From Campylobacter lari (lineage in GTDB: Bacteria; Campylobacterota; Campylobacteria; Campylobacterales; Campylobacteraceae): a stretch of DNA of 64,000 bases. Under the pieces are notes generated by a model. It was not told the origin of the DNA. It was given only the letters and a program-made list of their open reading frames with translations, and ran no database searches. A program made the translations under genes and the position numbers. Below, piece by piece: positions 1-8,208 of the stretch (the first letter of the stretch is position 1; every line of letters starts with the position of its first letter). The stretch is taken from positions 868,001 to 932,000 of the forward strand of contig NZ_CP011372.1 in assembly GCF_001017575.1 (NCBI RefSeq), in the 5' to 3' direction.

Positions 1-1189
1 AGCTTAGCGCACTCATAGCTAAAGAGCTTGATAAAGAAGCATTGTGCGTTAAAGATTGCGAAAATGATAAAAAATCAAATAGAATTTCAAATTTTTACGC
101 ACTTAAAAAGATACTCAATCCAAAAAAACAAATGGTAGTCTTTGATGAGTGTGAAGATAGCCTTTGCTATAATTCTTTAAAAGAAAAATTAAAAATCAAT
201 AAAATCTTAGATGAAGAAAATGGCATTTGTGTATTTTTATCAAATTCTAAAGACATGGATGAAGCGTATTTGAGACGTTTTGATGTGATTTTAGAGCTTG
301 AAAGTATGCCTAAAGAAAAGAAAATTCAAAATATAAAAAAGCTATTTAATAAAAAAATATAAAAATAGATGAAGCCATTATAGAAAATATAGCTTCTCAT
401 CCTGAACTTTCTCAAGGGGTTATTTTAAAATGTGCAAACAATGCTAAGATCTTTAAAAGCAAAAGCCAAGAAGTATTTGTAAGGTTGATCAATGAAAATT
501 TAAAAGCAAGATCACTTCAGGGCATTTCAATGCCAAAAAAAGACAAAAAATACGATTTAAGCTTGATAGAATGTGATTTAAATTTACAAGAACTAATAAA
601 CAATATCGATAAAAATTCAAGTTTGAGAATTTTAAGCTATGGCATAGCAGGTAGTGGAAAAAGCGAATTTGGCAAAGAACTAGCCAATGTTTTAAATAAA
701 ACTTTACATTCTTATAAACTTAGTGATATTTTAGATCCTTTTGTGGGCAATAATGAAAAAAATATCGCAAACATTTTCAAAAAAGCTTCTAATGATAATG
801 CTATCTTACAACTTGATGAAATCGATGCGTTAATTTATAGTAGAGATGAAGCAAATAAAAGCTGGGAAAAAAGCTTAGTCAATGAAATGCTTATGCAAAT
901 GGAAAATTTTGAAGGTATTTTCATAGCTTCTACAAATTACCTACAAAGCCTTGACAAAGCTAGCATAAGAAGATTTGATCTAAAGATAGAATTTCAAGCA
1001 TTAAAGCAAGAAAAGCTTTTAAAGGCTTTTGAATTTTTTGCTAAAGAATTAAATTTAAGCTTTGATAAAAAACAAATTGCAAAAAGGCTCTTAAGGCTTC
1101 AAAACATTTGTTTGGGCGATTTTGCGCTAATTCTTAGACAAAATAAAATTTTTAAAATCATCAAAAGATACAAAATACACTTTTTCTAA
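1..1189 (+). pseudogene. Tandem-AAA ATPase gene, cut by window edge, frameshifted and probably 3'-truncated
   Basis: Two AAA+ ATPase modules lie in one reading direction but in two frames. The first, open from base 3 to a stop at 360-362, has a Walker B-like VVFDECED and a sensor/arginine-finger stretch ending in YLRRFD; its Walker A would lie left of the window. The second (485-1189) has Walker A GIAGSGKS, Walker B LQLDEID, a sensor asparagine in IASTN and IRRFD. Between them the second frame stays open from 353 (reading KNIKIDEAIIEN...), so adding one A to the seven-A run at 351-357 joins both halves. The last residues (after about 1140) are antisense to the neighbouring DUF262 gene and look foreign to the family. 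The AAA assignment is secure; cellular role unknown. The break could be real decay, slippage or a sequencing error. Confidence 0.75.
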
Positions 1190-2311
1190 AAATTCCAAAG
1201 CATAATCTCTTTGAGTAGCTCTATAAATACTTGGTCTATAAACTCTTAAGCTAAAAGCAGCTCTTGCAAGCAAGGCTAAGAAATAATCACTATTACCATT
1301 TGGAAATTTAGAAAAATAAATCATCACAGCAATGGCATAAATGTATTTGTTATAAATAAATCCTGTGTAATATATTTCATCTAGCTCTTGGTATAAAGCA
1401 TTATTTGATAACTTATCAAAAAACTCATTGTATTTAAACAAATACTCAAAAAAATCCACCCCATTAGCAAAACTACTTAAAACCCCTAAATCTTCCTTGC
1501 TATAAAGGAATTTATCACTAAAAAATTCTTTACAAAACTCTTCGTATGCTTTAATATCATTAGCATTAATGCTTTTGTGCTTTAACCATGCTCTAGCAGG
1601 TGCTAAAAGCTCATCAAATAAAATAGTGATTTTCCTTTCATCTTTTGCAAGATTTTCAAATTTCCTTGCATAATAACCTAGCATACTACCTTGTTTTTTC
1701 TCTAAAGAATGCAAATGAAAAGCCTTTATAAGATCATATGATTTTAAACCTTTACCTTTTGAATTTGCACTATCAAAAAACAAAAACGCATCATCTTCGC
1801 TTGGAGCTAAAACGCAGATAAATTCTATATTCTCTAAAAGAAAATTTAAAAACTCGCATTCTTTATCACTACAACTTTCAAAATAAGCTTTTATATACTC
1901 GTAATTTTCTTTGATATGGTATTTTGACTCATTATGAGAGTATTCAACATTATTTAAAAAATTACATTTACATAAAACTCTTAAAATCAAAGCCAAAGTA
2001 GTAAGGCGTTGTTGGCCATCTACTATTTCTGCATTTCCCTTATGCAATATCAAACTTCCTAAAAGATATTTTTGTTTTTCAACATCTTGTTTATTTTGGT
2101 TTTTATTTATTTGTTCGCTTATATCTTTTAAAAGAATTTTAACTTGCTCTATACCCCAAGAATAAGGGCGTTGATAATCAGGTATGTTTAAAGAAAAAGC
2201 TTCTTTTAAAAATATATCTGTTTTTTGGGTATTTTTATTATCCACTTCACCCTGCACCAACTCTTTCAAACTCACAACGCAAGATTTTACTTCGTTTTCT
2301 TTTTCAATCAT
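1127..2311 (-). CDS. DUF262 domain protein (GmrSD/ParB-like N-terminal fold)
   Basis: 394 residues. The DUF262 hallmarks are clear: YQRPYSW at residues 46-52 and DGQQRLTTL at 98-106, the ParB/Srx-like nucleotide-binding motifs of GmrS. The C-terminal DUF1524 HNH nuclease domain of full-length GmrSD proteins is not visible: no H-x-x-P/HNH signature before the stop. The protein is therefore either a short DUF262 form or lacks its nuclease half. The start ATG has an AGAAAGG site seven bases upstream. It lies 27 bases after a Sir2-family gene in the same direction, so the two are probably co-transcribed. Its 3' end overlaps the broken AAA gene by 63 bases. Proteins of this family are often anti-phage restriction factors; that function here is inference. 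Confidence 0.8.
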   Translation of the reverse strand: MIEKENEVKSCVVSLKELVQGEVDNKNTQKTDIFLKEAFSLNIPDYQRPYSWGIEQVKILLKDISEQINKNQNKQDVEKQKYLLGSLILHKGNAEIVDGQQRLTTLALILRVLCKCNFLNNVEYSHNESKYHIKENYEYIKAYFESCSDKECEFLNFLLENIEFICVLAPSEDDAFLFFDSANSKGKGLKSYDLIKAFHLHSLEKKQGSMLGYYARKFENLAKDERKITILFDELLAPARAWLKHKSINANDIKAYEEFCKEFFSDKFLYSKEDLGVLSSFANGVDFFEYLFKYNEFFDKLSNNALYQELDEIYYTGFIYNKYIYAIAVMIYFSKFPNGNSDYFLALLARAAFSLRVYRPSIYRATQRDYALEFLEKVYFVSFDDFKNFILSKN

Positions 2312-2338
2312 TTATAGCCTTTCTAAATTTTAAGCTTA

Positions 2339-3166
2339 TTATATCAAGCTATCTATCATTTCCAAAGCTTCCAAAGCTTTCATCTTAAGCCCTATGCCAT
2401 TTCTAAAAAACTTTGGAAAATCACACTCATTTGGATTGATCCTTAAAAGTGTTCTAGCTTTGCTTTTTTTACAAAAATTCTCGCCAAATATACGCATACT
2501 AGGTACAGCCTTACCAGCTCCAAGCTCTATAAGTAAGATGTTTTTATCCTCTAAGGGTTTAAGCCAGTTTTTATAACTTTGCTTTTGTAAAAAATAACGG
2601 CTATCATTAAAACTACCATCATTAAACATCAAGATATTTGGTCTTGCCAAACCTTGACACCTAGGACATTTTGGCAAAGATAAGGCTTTGAAATTTTCCA
2701 TATCTATATCTAATTCCTCTTGCATTTGCCAGATCAAATCACCACATGCATAATTAAAACATTGCAAGTAATTTATATTTCCATGAAATTCATAAATTTT
2801 ATTCTCATCAAAACCAGCTTTTTTAAAATACCCATCTACATTAGTCGTAACGACATAATAATCTTGTTTGCTTTTTGCAAGTTTTAAAAGTATCTCATAA
2901 CCTTTATGTGGCATAGTATCTTTGTATAATTTAAATCTATGTCCATAAAAAGCCCAAGCAAGCTGTGCATTTGTATAAAAATTTGTAGGATTAGCCATGC
3001 GTTCAAAGTCTATATCTAGTTTTTGCAAATGCGGATAAGCCCTCCAAAAACCATCTTTTCCTCTAAAATCAGGCAAACCACTATCTACCCCCATGCCAGC
3101 TCCAGCTGTGATGATGATTACCTCTGCTTTGTCTAAAGCTTCTTTTATATAAGTTTGTATTTGCAT
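2339..3166 (-). CDS. Sir2-family NAD-dependent deacetylase-like protein
   Basis: 275 residues with the sirtuin core in order: GAGMGVDSGLPDFRG (22-36) for NAD binding, TTNVDG (107-112), the catalytic-type histidine in EFHGN (His128), and a zinc ribbon of Cys136, Cys141, Cys167 and Cys170. Length fits a single-domain sirtuin. The motifs deviate from housekeeping CobB-type enzymes (GAGMGVDSG for GAGISAESG, NVDG for NIDG, MFNDGSF where WFGE is usual), so it belongs to a divergent branch and could be a deacylase, an ADP-ribosyl transferase or an NAD hydrolase. RBS AAAGGT lies before the ATG. It follows the small split gene by nine bases and precedes the DUF262 gene by 27, suggesting one transcription unit. 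Confidence 0.85.
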   Translation of the reverse strand: MQIQTYIKEALDKAEVIIITAGAGMGVDSGLPDFRGKDGFWRAYPHLQKLDIDFERMANPTNFYTNAQLAWAFYGHRFKLYKDTMPHKGYEILLKLAKSKQDYYVVTTNVDGYFKKAGFDENKIYEFHGNINYLQCFNYACGDLIWQMQEELDIDMENFKALSLPKCPRCQGLARPNILMFNDGSFNDSRYFLQKQSYKNWLKPLEDKNILLIELGAGKAVPSMRIFGENFCKKSKARTLLRINPNECDFPKFFRNGIGLKMKALEALEMIDSLI

Positions 3167-3175
3167 TTTTTACCT

Positions 3176-3397
3176 TTAAAAATTTTCATAATCAAATTTC
3201 CTAGCCTCATGTAGCTCTTTAGCTACTTCAAGGCTCATTTCCCAAAAAACTGCATTCATAGATTTTGGCATGCAGTTTTCATCTTCGTATTTTTTGTTTA
3301 TAACCTTATAAACCTCATCATTTTCCTCACAATCAACAGCAAGACTACCCAAATAAGGATACAACAAATACCCCACCGGAGCCGTATCAAATACCAT
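3176..3397 (-). CDS. Hypothetical protein, probably the 3' half of a frameshifted gene
   Basis: A 73-residue frame of no family I recognise. No ribosome-binding site precedes its ATG: the preceding bases are AC-rich. Read upstream past the ATG, the frame continues through ...PKTKLTMVFDTA, which joins naturally to the LAFRKKIF of the frame ending at 3400. A one-base shift near the TTTT/CC at about 3417-3424 would fuse both into one protein of roughly 140 residues. It is acidic, with two cysteines and several aromatic residues, and no membrane segment or signal peptide. It ends nine bases before the Sir2-family start, so it is presumably in that operon. Confidence 0.45.
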   Translation of the reverse strand: MVFDTAPVGYLLYPYLGSLAVDCEENDEVYKVINKKYEDENCMPKSMNAVFWEMSLEVAKELHEARKFDYENF

Positions 3398-3399
3398 AG

Positions 3400-3603
3400 T
3401 TAGTTTTGTTTTTGGAAAATTTTCTTTCTAAAAGCTAAAATTTCATCTCTAGCTTTATAATCTGTCTTGTCTTTATCAAACAAATCACTATGTTTTGTTT
3501 TATTGACATGAAAATCATTGTTTGGAGTGTTAAAACACATCCAAAAAGCTAAAAAATCTTTTTGGATGGTATAATCTTGAATAGTCTCAAGCACTAAAGC
3601 CAT
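3400..3603 (-). CDS. Hypothetical protein, probably the 5' half of a frameshifted gene
   Basis: A 67-residue frame starting MALVLETIQDY, with an AAAAGGAAT ribosome-binding site just upstream, so translation initiation here is credible. It stops two bases before the next frame opens. The shared register described for the downstream fragment suggests one original gene of about 140 residues, first in a leftward cluster with the Sir2-family and DUF262 genes. Family unrecognised; soluble, charged, without a signal peptide. If the two fragments are truly separate, both would be orphan small proteins. Confidence 0.5.
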   Translation of the reverse strand: MALVLETIQDYTIQKDFLAFWMCFNTPNNDFHVNKTKHSDLFDKDKTDYKARDEILAFRKKIFQKQN

Positions 3604-3670
3604 TTTTTATTCCTTTTTATATTGTATTGATATAACTAACTGTATAAAATGGACTTTTGATGTCTATATT

Positions 3671-6600
3671 TTAACTTTTACATTTTTGAGCTATCACATC
3701 CATAGCTTCTTGTGAGAGAACAAAATTTGTATGATAAAGCAAGCAACTACCCATATCAAGTACTTTTAGCACAAGCTTTTTGTTATTAGTATCTTTTGGA
3801 TTGTGCCTTGTATTAGCTAGATCATAAATTTCATACACCATATCTTTACTAAGCTTGTTAATATCAAGTTCTATGATATTTTCTTCAAATTTCATAGGCT
3901 CTTGGGTAAATTCTTCTTTATTTTCTTTTTTTGCAAAGCTTTTTTTCTTACTAAAAGATTTTAGCTCATTTTCCTTTGCTTCTTCTAGGGTGTAAATTTC
4001 ATTTAGACTAAAGCTTAAGTCATTGTCGTTGTTTTTATATCTTAGTAAAAAGGCAAAGGCTTCATCTTTGCTTTCTTTAAAAAGCGCTTCAACTTTTTCT
4101 ACTTGAGCTTCAAAGATAATCATATCAAAAGTAGAATAAAAGTCTAAAACCACAGCCTTAGCGTATCTTTTACCACTTTTACTCATCATCGATTTAAAAT
4201 CTTCGATCTTTCCTACAACTAAAAGCTCGCCTTCGCCTTTGAGTGTTTCAAAATCCATACTTTTAAAATACTCTATGCCTTCTATTTGACTTGCAAATTT
4301 ATCCAAAGGGTGGCCTGATACATAAATTCCTAAGATTTCTTTTTCATAGCCTAGCTTTTCCATTAGTTCAAATTCGATTTTACTATCATGAAGCCCTACT
4401 TTGATATCTGCAGCTATTTCCTCTTCTCCAAAAAGTGAAGCAGTAGAATTTCTTTTAACTTCAGCGATTTTCCTACTTGTTTCTGAAATAAGCTCAAGAT
4501 TATCTACTAAACATTTTCTAGTATAGCCAAACTCATCAAAAGCTCCTGATTTAGCTAAATTTTCTATGGTTTTTTTGTTAATCTTAGTAGGATCAATCGA
4601 ACTTATAAAATCATCAAAATCACTAAAGCCCTCTTCCTTACGAATTGCCATGATATTTTCTATCGCAGGAATTCCCACACTCTTAATCGCTCCAAGCCCA
4701 TAAATAATAGCTTCAGAACCATCTTCAAGCTTAGTTGCACTAAATTCTCTTTGAGCTTTGTTAATACTTGGCGGCAAAAGCTTGATATTCATTCTTTTCA
4801 TTTCTTCAATGTATTTTGCGACCTTATCTACATTGCTTTCTTCACTTGTTAAAAGCGCAGCCATAAACTCACTTGGATAATAAGTCTTTAAATACGCTGT
4901 TTGAAAGGTTATAAGTGCGTAAGCAGCCGAGTGAGATTTGTTAAAACCATATTCAGCAAATTTCAAAATAAGCTCAAACAAATCATCAGCCTTTTTCTCA
5001 TCATAGCCTTGTTTTTTAGCACCTTCTAGATACTCTGCTTTAAGATTATCCAAAATTTCTCTTTTTTTCTTACCCATAGCACGGCGCACATTATCAGCCC
5101 CGCCCAAAGAAAAACCACCGATTTTTTGCACTATTTGCATAACTTGTTCTTGATAAACTATAACCCCATAAGTATTTTCAAGTATAGGTTTTAAATCTTC
5201 AAATGCATAAGTTGCAGCCTTTCTACCATGCTTGATATCGATAAAATCATCCACCATCCCACTATCAAGTGGGCCTGGTCTATATAAAGCTAAAACCGCG
5301 ATTAAATCCTCAAATCTTTCAGGCTTTAACCTAGCATTTAAACTTTGCATACCGCCTGATTCTATTTGGAAAATGCCCAAGGTATTACCACTTTGTATGG
5401 TTTTATAAACCTTAGGATCATTCATATCAATCTTTTCCCAAATTACATCTTTACCATAACGCTTTTTTACTAGCTTAATCGCATTATCAATCACCGTAAG
5501 AGTTTTTAAACCCAAAAAGTCAAATTTGATTAAATCTACATCTTCAAGATATTCTTTAGAATACTGCGTAACTAAATGACGCTCATCGTTTTTGCTTTGT
5601 CTAAAAAGTGGAGCTTTATTCCACAAAGCTTCATTAGATATCACAACTCCGGCTGCGTGCATACCTGCATTTCTATTTAAACCCTCTAATGCTTTAGCAA
5701 AGTCCCAAACTTGACGTCCTTTTGGATGAGAATTTACAAATTCAGCTATTTTTGGTTCTTGCTCATAGGCTTTTTCTAAAGTGATTTTTAGCTCTTCAGG
5801 AACTAATTTTGCTAAAGCATCTGCATCAGGTATACTCATATCACAAACCCTAGCTACATCACGGATTACTCCCTTTGCTAAAAGCTTACCAAAGGTAATG
5901 ACTTGTGCAACCTTTTCAGCTCCGTATTTATCAATAACATAATCAATCACCTCCCCTCTTCTATCTTGACAAAAATCCACGTCAATATCGGGCATTGATA
6001 CACGCTCAGGATTTAAAAATCTCTCAAAAAGAAGATTATAAGGTATAGGATCTAAATCTGTAATTTTCAAACAATACGAAACCAAACTCCCCGCAGCACT
6101 CCCACGCCCTGGGCCAACTGGTATATCTTTTTCCTTAGCTGCGGCGATAAAATCATGAACGATTAACATATAACCTGAAAATTTCATATTTTTAATAATA
6201 CTAATTTCTAAATCAAGTCTATCTTTATACTCTTGGTGTTTACTCTCATCGATAAATTGAAGTCTTTCTTCTAAGCCCTTTTTACAAAGATACTCAAAAA
6301 CTATATCATCATTATCAAAGCTAAATTCTTGATCTTCTTGACTTAAACTTAAGCCATATTTTTTTGCATATTCACGGGTAAATTTAAAATTTGGTGGTGT
6401 TGGATCACCTAGTTTTAATTCTAAATTACATTTATTAGCTATTTCTTGAGTATTTTCAATAGCTTCAGGAATATCAGCAAAAAGCTCACTCATTTGCTCT
6501 GGTGTTTTCACATAAAACTCATGCACTTCATGTCTTAAACGCCCTGGATCATCAAGCTTAACCCCCATAGCTATGCACATAAATACTTCATGTGCAGCTG

Positions 6601-7264
6601 CTCTTTCTTTAAAAGTATAATGTGTATCATTCGTTGCGATGATTTTTATATCAAGCTCTTTAGCAAGTTTGATGATAGAATCATCGATAAATTTTTGATC
6701 ATCAATACCATGACGCATAATCTCAAGGTAAAAATCATCTCCAAAAACCTTTTTATACCAAAGCGCAGCTTCTTTTGCGCCTTCATAACCTTTTGCGCCA
6801 AATTTTAAATTTCTTTCATTTTTGGTATTTAAATGCCAATTAACCTCACCTTGCAAACATGCAGAAGAACAAATCAAACCCTCACTATGTGCTTCTAATA
6901 GCTTTTTATTAATCCTTGGGTAATAATACAAGCCATGTATATAGCTTTGCGAGCTTAAATACATCAAATTTTTATAGCCAACTTCATTTTTAGCAAACAA
7001 ACAAATATGAAAGCGTTGTCTTGAGCTTTTATCACTTAAATCATCATGATTATGCAAATACGCTTCAAGCCCTATGATAGGTTTAATCCCTTCAGCTCTC
7101 ATCGTTTTATAAAAATCAATAGCACCAAACATATTTCCATGATCAGTCATAGCAACACTTGTTGCACCTTGCGCTTTTAGAGTTTTAGCTAGCTCTTTGA
7201 GTTTATTTGCTCCATCAAGTAAAGAGTATTCTGTATGTAAATGCAAATGTGTAAATTGGCTCAT
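3671..7264 (-). CDS. dnaE: DNA polymerase III alpha subunit
   Basis: 1197 residues, full length for the replicative polymerase DnaE. The PHP domain opens with HLHLHTEYSLLDG; the polymerase palm carries GPGRGSAAGS and the catalytic aspartates in PDIDVDFCQDRRG; helix-hairpin-helix and OB-fold regions follow (ELLVVGKIEDF). It synthesises both strands at the replication fork with the clamp and clamp loader. AAGGGAAA precedes the ATG. It is transcribed leftward, divergent from the selenoprotein gene, 103 bases away. No anomalies seen. Confidence 0.97.
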   Translation of the reverse strand: MSQFTHLHLHTEYSLLDGANKLKELAKTLKAQGATSVAMTDHGNMFGAIDFYKTMRAEGIKPIIGLEAYLHNHDDLSDKSSRQRFHICLFAKNEVGYKNLMYLSSQSYIHGLYYYPRINKKLLEAHSEGLICSSACLQGEVNWHLNTKNERNLKFGAKGYEGAKEAALWYKKVFGDDFYLEIMRHGIDDQKFIDDSIIKLAKELDIKIIATNDTHYTFKERAAAHEVFMCIAMGVKLDDPGRLRHEVHEFYVKTPEQMSELFADIPEAIENTQEIANKCNLELKLGDPTPPNFKFTREYAKKYGLSLSQEDQEFSFDNDDIVFEYLCKKGLEERLQFIDESKHQEYKDRLDLEISIIKNMKFSGYMLIVHDFIAAAKEKDIPVGPGRGSAAGSLVSYCLKITDLDPIPYNLLFERFLNPERVSMPDIDVDFCQDRRGEVIDYVIDKYGAEKVAQVITFGKLLAKGVIRDVARVCDMSIPDADALAKLVPEELKITLEKAYEQEPKIAEFVNSHPKGRQVWDFAKALEGLNRNAGMHAAGVVISNEALWNKAPLFRQSKNDERHLVTQYSKEYLEDVDLIKFDFLGLKTLTVIDNAIKLVKKRYGKDVIWEKIDMNDPKVYKTIQSGNTLGIFQIESGGMQSLNARLKPERFEDLIAVLALYRPGPLDSGMVDDFIDIKHGRKAATYAFEDLKPILENTYGVIVYQEQVMQIVQKIGGFSLGGADNVRRAMGKKKREILDNLKAEYLEGAKKQGYDEKKADDLFELILKFAEYGFNKSHSAAYALITFQTAYLKTYYPSEFMAALLTSEESNVDKVAKYIEEMKRMNIKLLPPSINKAQREFSATKLEDGSEAIIYGLGAIKSVGIPAIENIMAIRKEEGFSDFDDFISSIDPTKINKKTIENLAKSGAFDEFGYTRKCLVDNLELISETSRKIAEVKRNSTASLFGEEEIAADIKVGLHDSKIEFELMEKLGYEKEILGIYVSGHPLDKFASQIEGIEYFKSMDFETLKGEGELLVVGKIEDFKSMMSKSGKRYAKAVVLDFYSTFDMIIFEAQVEKVEALFKESKDEAFAFLLRYKNNDNDLSFSLNEIYTLEEAKENELKSFSKKKSFAKKENKEEFTQEPMKFEENIIELDINKLSKDMVYEIYDLANTRHNPKDTNNKKLVLKVLDMGSCLLYHTNFVLSQEAMDVIAQKCKS

Positions 7265-7334
7265 ATTTTCCCTTGTATTTTTTTATTATTATAAAAAAAA
7301 ACCTTAAATTTAAAACTTACAAGCATAAAAAATG

Positions 7335-7340
7335 TATAAT
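7335..7340 (+). promoter_or_regulatory. Extended -10 element for the selenoprotein gene
   Basis: TGTATAAT places a TG-extended TATAAT 27 bases before the ATG. An AAAAAAGGAG ribosome-binding site lies between. This matches the sigma-70 promoter style of Campylobacter, where the -10 dominates. Its presence argues that the UGA-interrupted frame downstream is expressed. Confidence 0.6.
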
Positions 7341-7367
7341 AGCTTACTTTCAAAAAAGGAGTAAAAA

Positions 7368-7607
7368 ATGGAAGTAAAAATTTATTATTGTAATCTTTGA
7401 AATTACAAACCACAAGCTGCAAGGGTTGCAGAAGAAATACAAAATGAATTCAAAGATGCGCAAATTTCTACCATAGAAAAAGGTGGTGGGCATTTTATAG
7501 TAGAAGTAGATGGTAAAATCATTTACTCAAAAAAAGACTTGTTTAACTGCGAAGTAGATAGATTTCCTCATGAGGGTGAAATCACCAAGCTTATGAAACA
7601 AATGTAA
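7368..7607 (+). CDS. SelW-like (Rdx family) selenoprotein, in-frame UGA read as selenocysteine
   Basis: A 79-residue frame with one internal TGA at 7398-7400 (codon 11). Read through, it starts MEVKIYYCNL-U-NYKP: a CxxU redox motif in a first beta-strand, exactly where SelW/SelT/Rdx thioredoxin-like proteins carry CxxU or CxxC. Downstream comes the family-like GGGHFIVEVDGKIIYSKK, a frame that remains open to its TAA. An AAGGAG site and an extended -10 precede the ATG. A perfect 6-bp hairpin with a GGG loop starts 17 bases after the UGA, as expected for a bacterial SECIS. The likely role is thiol-selenol redox chemistry in the cytoplasm; the substrate is unknown. SelW-like selenoproteins are known in some epsilonproteobacteria. 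Standard callers treat this as non-coding or as a pseudogene. Confidence 0.88.
7398..7431 (+). promoter_or_regulatory. UGA codon and bacterial SECIS-like hairpin
   Basis: After the TGA (7398-7400) comes a 16-base spacer, then CTGCAA (7417-7422), loop GGG (7423-7425) and TTGCAG (7426-7431). Bacterial SECIS elements are coding-region hairpins close behind the UGA with a G at the start of the apical loop, recognised by SelB. The loop begins 23 bases after the UGA, within the usual range. The hairpin is inside the reading frame and the amino acids it encodes (AARVA) are ordinary. Confidence 0.75.
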
Positions 7608-7610
7608 GCT

Positions 7611-7632
7611 AAACCCTCATTAGCGAGGGTTT
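7611..7632. terminator. Bidirectional terminator between the selenoprotein and DJ-1 genes
   Basis: AAACCCTC and GAGGGTTT flank the loop ATTAGC. The right arm overlaps the stop of the leftward DJ-1 gene and is followed on the + strand by ATTTTG. It begins four bases after the selenoprotein stop, so it probably ends both transcripts. Confidence 0.75.
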
Positions 7633-8197
7633 ATTTTGTCAAAGGAATAAGCATACCTTCATAAAGTTTTTGATAAATTTCTTCTGAGCATAAATGCTTA
7701 GCAAGCTCTAAACCAAATAAAATAGCCGTAGCAGGTCCAGCTGCTGTGATGACATTTTCATTTACCACAACTGCTTTATTTATTCTAGTTCCTTCAATAC
7801 CCACTTCACAACCAGGATAGCAAGAAAACTCTCCATTAATCACCCCTGCTTTTGCCAATACCATAGGTGAAGCACAAATAGCCGCTACGATTTTTTTCTT
7901 AGCATGTAAATCTTGTATGATTTTTATGATAGCTTGATTGTTTTTTAAATTCATCATACCTTCAAAGCCACCTGCCAAAGCAATTGCGTCTAAATTTTCT
8001 TGATCAACACTAGCTAAACTCACATCAGCCCTTATACAAATTCCATTAGCTCCTTGTACTAAAAGCTCATCATCTAGCGAAGCAATAATTACTTCTAAAT
8101 TTCCACTAGCTTCTCCTGCTCTTTTTAAAACATCAGCTATACCTATAAATTCAGCTTCTTCAAAACCTTTTGCCAAAGGCACTAAAACTTTTTTCAT
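7631..8197 (-). CDS. DJ-1/PfpI family protein (YajL/ThiJ-like)
   Basis: 188 residues, usual DJ-1 length. It has the conserved glutamate region GFEEAEF (11-17) and the nucleophile-elbow cysteine Cys108 in AAICASPMVL, typical of YajL/DJ-1 members implicated in oxidative-stress chaperone or glyoxalase/deglycase activity. The exact activity cannot be assigned from sequence. RBS AAAAGGAG precedes the ATG, 11 bases after aguB, so it is probably co-transcribed with the putrescine genes. Confidence 0.9.
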   Translation of the reverse strand: MKKVLVPLAKGFEEAEFIGIADVLKRAGEASGNLEVIIASLDDELLVQGANGICIRADVSLASVDQENLDAIALAGGFEGMMNLKNNQAIIKIIQDLHAKKKIVAAICASPMVLAKAGVINGEFSCYPGCEVGIEGTRINKAVVVNENVITAAGPATAILFGLELAKHLCSEEIYQKLYEGMLIPLTK

Positions 8198-8208
8198 TTT
8201 TTCTCCTT

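Noticed and set aside
42-362. Independent 106-residue gene
   Set aside because: Its frame is open to the window edge and carries only the Walker B half of an AAA domain; it is a fragment of the larger broken gene.
7368-7400. Pseudogene with a nonsense mutation
   Set aside because: The TGA sits exactly at the redox position of the family and a SECIS-like hairpin follows; the rest of the frame is intact.
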